Below are positions 35,322 to 39,867 of a stretch of DNA of 39,867 nucleotides, in pieces. Source of the DNA: Methylocystaceae bacterium (lineage in GTDB: Bacteria > Pseudomonadota > Alphaproteobacteria > Rhizobiales > Beijerinckiaceae); assembly GCA_009773555.1 (NCBI GenBank), contig WSXZ01000070.1:1-39867 (forward strand), read 5' to 3'. The position numbers and the translations under genes are program-made. Numbering within the stretch: position 1 is the stretch's first letter; each line of letters begins with the position of its first letter. The notes under the pieces were generated by a model. It did no database searches. It saw only the letters and a program-made list of their open reading frames with translations, and had not been told where the DNA came from.

Positions 35322-36103
35322 TGCGCCCTGTCGCGGTGATCACCGGCGCGTCCGACGGCATCGGCGCGGCGCTTGCCCGCATCTTCGCCGCCCACGGCCA
35401 TGAACTTGCGCTCGTCGCCCGTCGCGGCGACCGGCTGGAGGCTCTGGCCGACGAAATCGCCGCCGATGGCGCGGTTCGCCCGCTCGCGATCGAACTCGAT
35501 CTCACAACCGAGGGCGCCGCGGATACGCTGTCGGAACGCTTGCGCGAGGCGGGCCTTACCCCGCGCTTCCTGGTCAACAACGCGGGCTTCGGCCTGATGG
35601 GCCGGGCGATCGAGCTCGACGCCGCCGAGCAGCTCGCGATCGTCGATCTCAACATGCGCGCGCTCACCGCGCTGACCTTGCGCTTTCTGCCGGCGATCGT
35701 CGCGGCGAAGGGCGGCGTCCTCAACGTCGCCTCGGTGGCCGCCTTCATGCCGGGACCGGGCTTTGCGGTCTATTACGCCACCAAGGCCTATGTGCGCTCC
35801 TTCAGCGAAGCGCTGTCGCAGGAATTGAAGCCGCTGGGGGTGAAGGTCGCGTGCCTGTGTCCCGGTCCGGTGCAGACCGGCTTCCAGGCGCGCGCCGGCT
35901 TGGATTTTTCGGGCGTGATGAGCGCGATGAAGCCCGCAATGCTGCCGGCGGCGGAAGTCGCGCGCCAGGGCTACGCGGGTCTGATGGCCGGCAAGCGCGT
36001 CATCGTGCCGGGCCTCGTCAATCGGCTGTTCGTCTGGGGTGCGGCGGCGGCGCCGCGGGCGCTGCTGCTGCCGCTGCTCGCGTCCGCTCAGCAGCGGCGC
36101 TGA
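35321..36103 (+). CDS. Short-chain dehydrogenase/reductase (SDR) family protein
   Basis: 260 residues with the classical SDR set: VAVITGASDGIGAALA (TGxxxGxG NAD(P)-binding), LVNNAGFG (NNAG), NVASVAAFMPGPGFAVYYATK (catalytic Ser and YxxxK), and LCPGPVQTGF. An Arg-rich pattern after the first strand (LVARRGDRLEAL) points to NADPH preference. The closest familiar type is the DltE/YqjQ-like group acting on lipids or unknown substrates; the actual substrate is unknown. ATG at 35321 overlaps the terB-like stop. The C-terminal hydrophobic stretch (RALLLPLLASAQ) might attach it to the membrane. Confidence 0.9.
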   Translation: MRPVAVITGASDGIGAALARIFAAHGHELALVARRGDRLEALADEIAADGAVRPLAIELDLTTEGAADTLSERLREAGLTPRFLVNNAGFGLMGRAIELDAAEQLAIVDLNMRALTALTLRFLPAIVAAKGGVLNVASVAAFMPGPGFAVYYATKAYVRSFSEALSQELKPLGVKVACLCPGPVQTGFQARAGLDFSGVMSAMKPAMLPAAEVARQGYAGLMAGKRVIVPGLVNRLFVWGAAAAPRALLLPLLASAQQRR

Positions 36104-36168
36104 TCAACGCTGGCGAAATCTGTCCGGCCACGGCAAAGGCGCGGCTCTGCTGGCCGCCCTCTGTTTAC

Positions 36169-36930
36169 CTAGCCAGTCTTGATAATATCGACTGCAGATT
36201 TCAGAGGGTCGGTGGGAACAGTAAAAAATCCCTGGAATGGCCGATCGAGCTCCACCAGCAGAAAGATTGCTCCGGACACGCATAAGGAGGCCGTTACAAG
36301 CCCAAGCGCCGCTGTCCAATGATGGTGCGAAATGACGCCGAAATTAAAGAAAACCGTCACGAGTAGAGCGATCAGGAATATGACCACCTCCAGCGGTATA
36401 TTGGCGTTCAAGTCGTTATATATTTTCCATCTTATGCCGGAAATTTCTTGCGTCAGATTGAGCGCGGCCGTTTTCGCCCATGATTTTTTCTCATCTTTTG
36501 CTTCTAAACTGAGCACTGCTCCACGAAATGAATCGATCTTGGCTTTTTTAAAAGCCTCTTTTTGATCGATGTTATTGCCGCTCGCGACCTGCAATAGATC
36601 AATCTGACCCTGCAGCGTGCGCATGATTTTTGTTCTCGCTTCGTTAGCTTCGTCGCCAAACAAATCTAACACGCGATGCAACAGAACAACCTTGGACGCT
36701 TGCGTCCTGACCTCGTCGACCTTCTTATCAAAATTGTTTTTTGCCGTTACCAATAAAAAGCCAAGACATACCGCAAGCAGTGAAGCAATCATGTTTCTCA
36801 CCGCTTTGAACTGATCCCTTGATACTCCATCAAGCCAGCTCTCTTTCAGCCGTAGTGTAACGGCAAATCCAAATACACCTGCTAGCAATGTCGCAAAAAA
36901 AGTAACTATAGCTATATCTATGCTATTCAC
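36169..36930 (-). CDS. DUF4239 (bestrophin-like) membrane protein
   Basis: 253 residues with four hydrophobic spans: two at the N-terminus (IAIVTFFATLLAGVFGFAVTL at 7-27; MIASLLAVCLGFLLVTA at 47-63) and two near the end (VVIFLIALLVTVFFNFGVIS; ALGLVTASLCVSGAIFLLVEL). The C-terminal LLVELDRPFQGFFTVPTDPL is the hallmark of DUF4239. A soluble helical segment lies between. Function is unknown; a channel-like role is suggested only by distant bestrophin resemblance. The GTG start at 36930 follows GGAGGAG. Lower GC than the surrounding genes hints at transfer. Confidence 0.82.
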   Translation of the reverse strand: MNSIDIAIVTFFATLLAGVFGFAVTLRLKESWLDGVSRDQFKAVRNMIASLLAVCLGFLLVTAKNNFDKKVDEVRTQASKVVLLHRVLDLFGDEANEARTKIMRTLQGQIDLLQVASGNNIDQKEAFKKAKIDSFRGAVLSLEAKDEKKSWAKTAALNLTQEISGIRWKIYNDLNANIPLEVVIFLIALLVTVFFNFGVISHHHWTAALGLVTASLCVSGAIFLLVELDRPFQGFFTVPTDPLKSAVDIIKTG

Positions 36931-37039
36931 GAGTATCTCCTCCGCAGGATCCTACCCGGCAAGGACGCCCTTGCAAACCTTCGCGTAGCCTGAGCGATCC
37001 CCGACCGCCTGAAATGAATAAGGCGCGCATGACTGTTCG

Positions 37040-37072
37040 AAAACAAAAAAGCGAGCCTCGCGGCCCGCTTTC
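37040..37072 (-). terminator. Rho-independent terminator of rpmF
   Basis: On the minus strand a GC-rich stem (AAAGCGGGCC ... GGCTCGCTTT, one mismatch, GCGA loop) is followed by TTTTTTGTTTT. It lies about 22 nt after the rpmF stop. Confidence 0.82.
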
Positions 37073-37094
37073 ATTTCCTCACACGTCGGAGCGA

Positions 37095-37245
37095 TTATTC
37101 CTCGACGGATTTCGGCTTCAGCACCTGACGGCCACGATACATGCCGGACTTGAGGTCGACGTGATGCGGCCGGCGAAGCTCGCCGGAATCCTTGTCTTCG
37201 ATATAGGTCGGCGCCTTGAGGGCGTCGGCGGAGCGGAACGGCCAT
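37095..37245 (-). pseudogene. rpmF: rpmF, 50S ribosomal protein L32, deleted near the N-terminus
   Basis: The start is intact: AGAGAGAGA, then ATG GCC GTT CC (M-A-V-P) at 37245. Only 13 nt later, in another frame, the protein resumes as [20 protein letters not shown] and goes on through [20 protein letters not shown] to the stop. In normal L32, 17 residues (MAVPKRKTSPSRRGMRR) precede SADAL, so 38 nt are missing, which also shifts frame. The bases CCG occur at both expected edges. L32 sits at the large-subunit surface near the peptidyl-transferase region. Loss of this basic arm and the frame would abolish the protein. A second copy elsewhere or a sequence error is likely. The terminator downstream is normal. 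Confidence 0.9.
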
Positions 37246-37386
37246 TTATTCTCTCTCTGACGGAAGGCTGCGGGCGGGAACGCCGCGCGGCGGAAACTGG
37301 CGTTGGGCCTATACGCGAAATCTCGCCCCATGGCTACCCCGGCGAGGGCTTTTACCAGGGGGCGATCGGTCGCTGCGGCTTTCCGC

Positions 37387-38391
37387 CTATTGGACGGCGG
37401 CCGGCGGGACGGGAGCGCTCGCCGCCTTGTCATAGGCGTTCTTTTCGCCGCCCGACAGCATCGCCGGATCTTCCTCGATGAGCTGCTTGCCGCCGCGATC
37501 GTCGGCCGGCCGCGCCGCGACCGGCGCCGCCGCCAGGCCGGTCTGATGCGCGAGCCAGCTGCGCCAGTGATCGGCTGAGCCGTTGAACGTGTTCTGGTCC
37601 ACCGCGCCGGTGATGCCCGGCACGCGCCCGTCCGAGCGATACTGCCAAAAAGTCCATTTGCGGTCGCCGTAGCGCACCTGTGGGTGATATTTCGTCGAAC
37701 GCACCCAGATCGGATATTCGGACAGCGCGTCGGAGTGCAGGATCGCCTGATAGAAGTCGACCGAGGAATAGATGATCGGCTTCTTGCCGTAATGGCGCTC
37801 CATCTGCGTGAGCATGTCCTTCATGTCGCGCAGCACTTCCTCGCGATAGAGCGTGCGTTTGCAGGTTCCCGACGTCGGCGTCGCCTCGACATCGAGCACC
37901 GGCGGCAGCGCGTCGGGCTCATTCGGCACGATGCTGGCGAAATTGCCAATCTCTTCATGCGGCCGGCGGCACCAGTATACGAAGTGATAGGCGCCGCGCG
38001 GCACGCCGGCGGCCTTCGCCGCCGCCCAATTGTAGGCGAATTTCGAGTCGACCCGGTCGCCGCCCTCCGTGGCCTTGATGAAGGCGAAGGAGACGCCAGA
38101 GTCCTTGACCTGCTCCCAGTCGATATTGCCCTGATATTTCGACACGTCGATGCCGTGGACGGCGAATTCGGCGCTGCGCGTCGCCGGGAATTTATGGAGA
38201 TCGTTCTCCGGCACGGCGTAGGCGAGAAAGCTCGGGTCGCGCTTGGGATTGATCAACGGCGCGCTAGTCTGGAACCGCGGCCGGCGCGAAAAGCTAGGAT
38301 CATAGGAGCTGCCGCAGCCCGCGAGCGTCGCCGCCAATGCAGCGCACACGAGGGCCGAGGAAAGCAGGGAAAAACATTTCAACGAGCGCAT
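37387..38391 (-). CDS. GH25 family lysozyme (N-acetylmuramidase) lipoprotein
   Basis: 334 residues. The N-terminus has a lipoprotein signal ([21 protein letters not shown], lipobox Cys26). The GH25 barrel begins at [15 protein letters not shown] (catalytic-site D82) and contains [27 protein letters not shown] (D167 and E169, the DxE catalytic pair), [11 protein letters not shown] and [14 protein letters not shown]. It should cut the beta-1,4 bond between MurNAc and GlcNAc in peptidoglycan from the envelope side. The last about 50 residues are Ala/Pro-rich and disordered. A role in wall turnover or growth is likely. It is divergent from no neighbour; rpmF and mgtE lie on the same strand. Confidence 0.93.
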   Translation of the reverse strand: MRSLKCFSLLSSALVCAALAATLAGCGSSYDPSFSRRPRFQTSAPLINPKRDPSFLAYAVPENDLHKFPATRSAEFAVHGIDVSKYQGNIDWEQVKDSGVSFAFIKATEGGDRVDSKFAYNWAAAKAAGVPRGAYHFVYWCRRPHEEIGNFASIVPNEPDALPPVLDVEATPTSGTCKRTLYREEVLRDMKDMLTQMERHYGKKPIIYSSVDFYQAILHSDALSEYPIWVRSTKYHPQVRYGDRKWTFWQYRSDGRVPGITGAVDQNTFNGSADHWRSWLAHQTGLAAAPVAARPADDRGGKQLIEEDPAMLSGGEKNAYDKAASAPVPPAAVQ

Positions 38392-38444
38392 TTCTCCAAA
38401 TTATCTCCGCAGGCGGTAACGGAGCGTAAACGCGCCGACGCGCC

Positions 38445-39857
38445 TCAGCCCAAATGGAACCACATACTGGCGATTGTAAGGAACGCCCCGTAGCCGACCA
38501 CGTCGGTGATGGTCGTCACGAAAGGCCCCGACGCGACGGCAGGATCGAACTTCAGCTTGTCGAACGCAAGCGGCACGACGATGCCGCCCAAGGCGCCCGC
38601 GACGAGATTCGTGAACATCGCCAAGGCTATGACTGGCCCCAGCCCAACATTATGGAACCAATTTGCCGCGACGATGCCGGTCACGAGGCCAAAGGCCGCG
38701 CCATTGACCGCGCCAATGGCCAGCTCCCTGAAAATAATCCGCATGGCGTTGGCGCGGGTCAGCTCGCGGGTGGCGAGCGCCCGAACGGCGACGGTCATCG
38801 TCTGGGTCGCGGAATTGCCGCCCTGGCCCGCAACGATCGGCCCCAGCACCGCCAGCGCCACCATTTGCTCCAGCTGCGACTGAAAATGCTTGAGCACGCT
38901 GGAGGTGATGAAGGCGGTCAGCATATTCACCGAGAGCCAGGTGAAGCGGCTTCGCGCGATCCACCAGAAATTGTCGGTCAGCTCTTCTTCGGGGTTCACG
39001 CCGCCGAGCGCCAGGATCTCGTCCGAGGCCTGCTCCTGAATGACGTCGACGATGTCGTCGATGGTGAGAACGCCGACAAGCCGTTCGGATTCATCGACAA
39101 CCGGCACGGAGACGAGATTGTAGCGCTCGAAGAGCCGCGCCGCCTCGGCGCCGTCCTCGGTCGCATTCACCCGCCGCCGATCCTCCTGCATGATTTCGTC
39201 GAGCCGCGCGCCCGGCCTGGCCCGCACCAAAGCGTCGAGGAAAACGGTTCCGAGCAGACGGTAGCCGGGATCGACGACGAAGACCTCGAAGAAGTTCTCG
39301 GGCAGATTCTCTTCACCGCATTCTCGAAAAAAATCGAGCACGCGCCCCGCCGTCCAGAAGGGGGGCGCCGCGACGAAAGTCGTCTGCATCAGGCGCCCGG
39401 CGGAATCCTCCGGATAGTCCAGCGAGCGGCGCAGGACGATCCGCTCTTGCGCCGGAAGCGCATCGAGGACCTCCGCCTGTTCTTTTGGCTCCAGACCTTC
39501 GAGAATGGCGACGGCGTCGTCGCTTTCGAGGTCGCGCACGCCCTCGATGAGGGTCTCGACTTGGAGTTCCTCGAGGATGTCCTCGCGGGTCGCTTCGCCG
39601 ACCTCCATAAGGGCCGTAAAGTCGAAGTCCGCGCCCATCAGTTCGACAAGGCGGGGCCGCGCCTCGTGGCTCAGCAGCTCCAGCAAGGCGCCAAGGTCCG
39701 CCTCATGCAGGTCGCCGACGAGCTCGTGAACGCGCTCCGAGTCGCCCAGCGCGATCGCGCCTTCGACATCGAGAACGAATTCCCGGCTGAGAGACGCCTC
39801 TCCGCCGTCGCGGAAGTCCTCGGCGGGGGTCGCCGTATCTTCATGATCGAGCGGCAT
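38445..39857 (-). CDS. mgtE: Magnesium transporter MgtE
   Basis: 470 residues, complete. The N-terminal superhelical domain (about 30-150) contains LHEADLGALLELL and SDDAVAILEGLEPKEQAEVL. Two CBS domains follow (DSAGRLMQTTFVAAPP; then ERYNLVSVPVVDESERLVGV and LTIDDIVDVIQEQASDEIL), which sense cytosolic Mg2+. The membrane domain carries five spans with the pore signature VLGPIVAGQGGNSATQTMTV, RALATREL, and ANAMRIIFRELAIGAVNGAAFG, ending with TTITDVVGYGAFLTIASMWF. It is a homodimeric Mg2+ channel gated by the N-CBS region. The ATG at 39857 is 10 nt from the window edge, so its promoter is outside. Confidence 0.96.
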   Translation of the reverse strand: MPLDHEDTATPAEDFRDGGEASLSREFVLDVEGAIALGDSERVHELVGDLHEADLGALLELLSHEARPRLVELMGADFDFTALMEVGEATREDILEELQVETLIEGVRDLESDDAVAILEGLEPKEQAEVLDALPAQERIVLRRSLDYPEDSAGRLMQTTFVAAPPFWTAGRVLDFFRECGEENLPENFFEVFVVDPGYRLLGTVFLDALVRARPGARLDEIMQEDRRRVNATEDGAEAARLFERYNLVSVPVVDESERLVGVLTIDDIVDVIQEQASDEILALGGVNPEEELTDNFWWIARSRFTWLSVNMLTAFITSSVLKHFQSQLEQMVALAVLGPIVAGQGGNSATQTMTVAVRALATRELTRANAMRIIFRELAIGAVNGAAFGLVTGIVAANWFHNVGLGPVIALAMFTNLVAGALGGIVVPLAFDKLKFDPAVASGPFVTTITDVVGYGAFLTIASMWFHLG

Positions 39858-39867
39858 AGGCGGTCCC

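Overview
The window looks like chromosomal DNA of a GC-rich alphaproteobacterium of the order Hyphomicrobiales (Rhizobiales). The pointers are an ATP12-type F1 assembly chaperone, the block ahcY - divL - tsaE-amgK - murU - addB - addA, a NepR-like protein beside a HisKA_2 kinase, and short REP-like intergenic palindromes. A Methylocystis/Methylosinus-like methanotroph is possible, but no genus marker was seen.

Layout. 0.1-2.1 kb (minus): ATP12 and an RluA-type pseudouridine synthase. 2.2-5.6 kb (plus): a TonB-like protein, an ExbB with a destroyed C-terminus and no ExbD, and a large sodium:solute symporter. 5.7-7.7 kb: a membrane fatty-acid/sterol hydroxylase (minus), then a broken SRPBCC gene and a short LOV photoreceptor (plus). 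7.8-10.5 kb: rpsO-pnp with a strong terminator. 10.6-11.7 kb: an AI-2E-family permease. 11.7-22.9 kb (minus): a tightly coupled run in the order divL, tsaE-amgK, murU, addB, addA, with 4-nt overlaps at two junctions. This run joins cell-cycle control (DivL, whose kinase histidine is replaced by tyrosine), tRNA t6A synthesis and peptidoglycan recycling (TsaE-AmgK, MurU), and recombinational repair (AddAB). 23.2-25.3 kb: an IS1595-family element with an exact 8-bp target duplication and three AT-richer passenger genes, inserted in a REP-like repeat between divL and ahcY. 25.5-27.0 kb: ahcY with its terminator. 27.3-30.0 kb: two transglutaminase-like genes, one broken, and an N-formylglutamate amidohydrolase. 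30.2-32.5 kb: a NepR-like small protein, a HisKA_2 sensor kinase, and an L,D-transpeptidase-like lipoprotein lacking its catalytic His. 33.0-34.6 kb: a small membrane peptide coupled to a membrane-tethered Mrr-type nuclease. 34.8-36.1 kb: a TerB-like protein and a short-chain dehydrogenase. 36.2-39.9 kb (minus): a DUF4239 membrane protein, a broken rpmF (L32), a GH25 lysozyme lipoprotein, and MgtE.

The most striking window-wide pattern is damage. Five well-conserved genes (SRPBCC, addA, murU, a transglutaminase, rpmF) each show an internal loss of sequence with a frameshift while both flanking halves remain highly conserved. exbB loses its C-terminus, and the amidohydrolase start carries a 14-bp duplication that shifts frame. 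A broken L32 gene is hard to reconcile with a healthy genome, so assembly or sequencing artefact must be weighed against real decay.

The best candidates for under-described biology are the membrane-tethered nuclease pair (32969-34578), the IS1595 passenger genes (23241-24288), the orphan NepR-like/HisKA_2 pair (30246-31582) and the SRPBCC-LOV unit (6708-7681). All functional statements come from motif recognition by eye; no database search was run.
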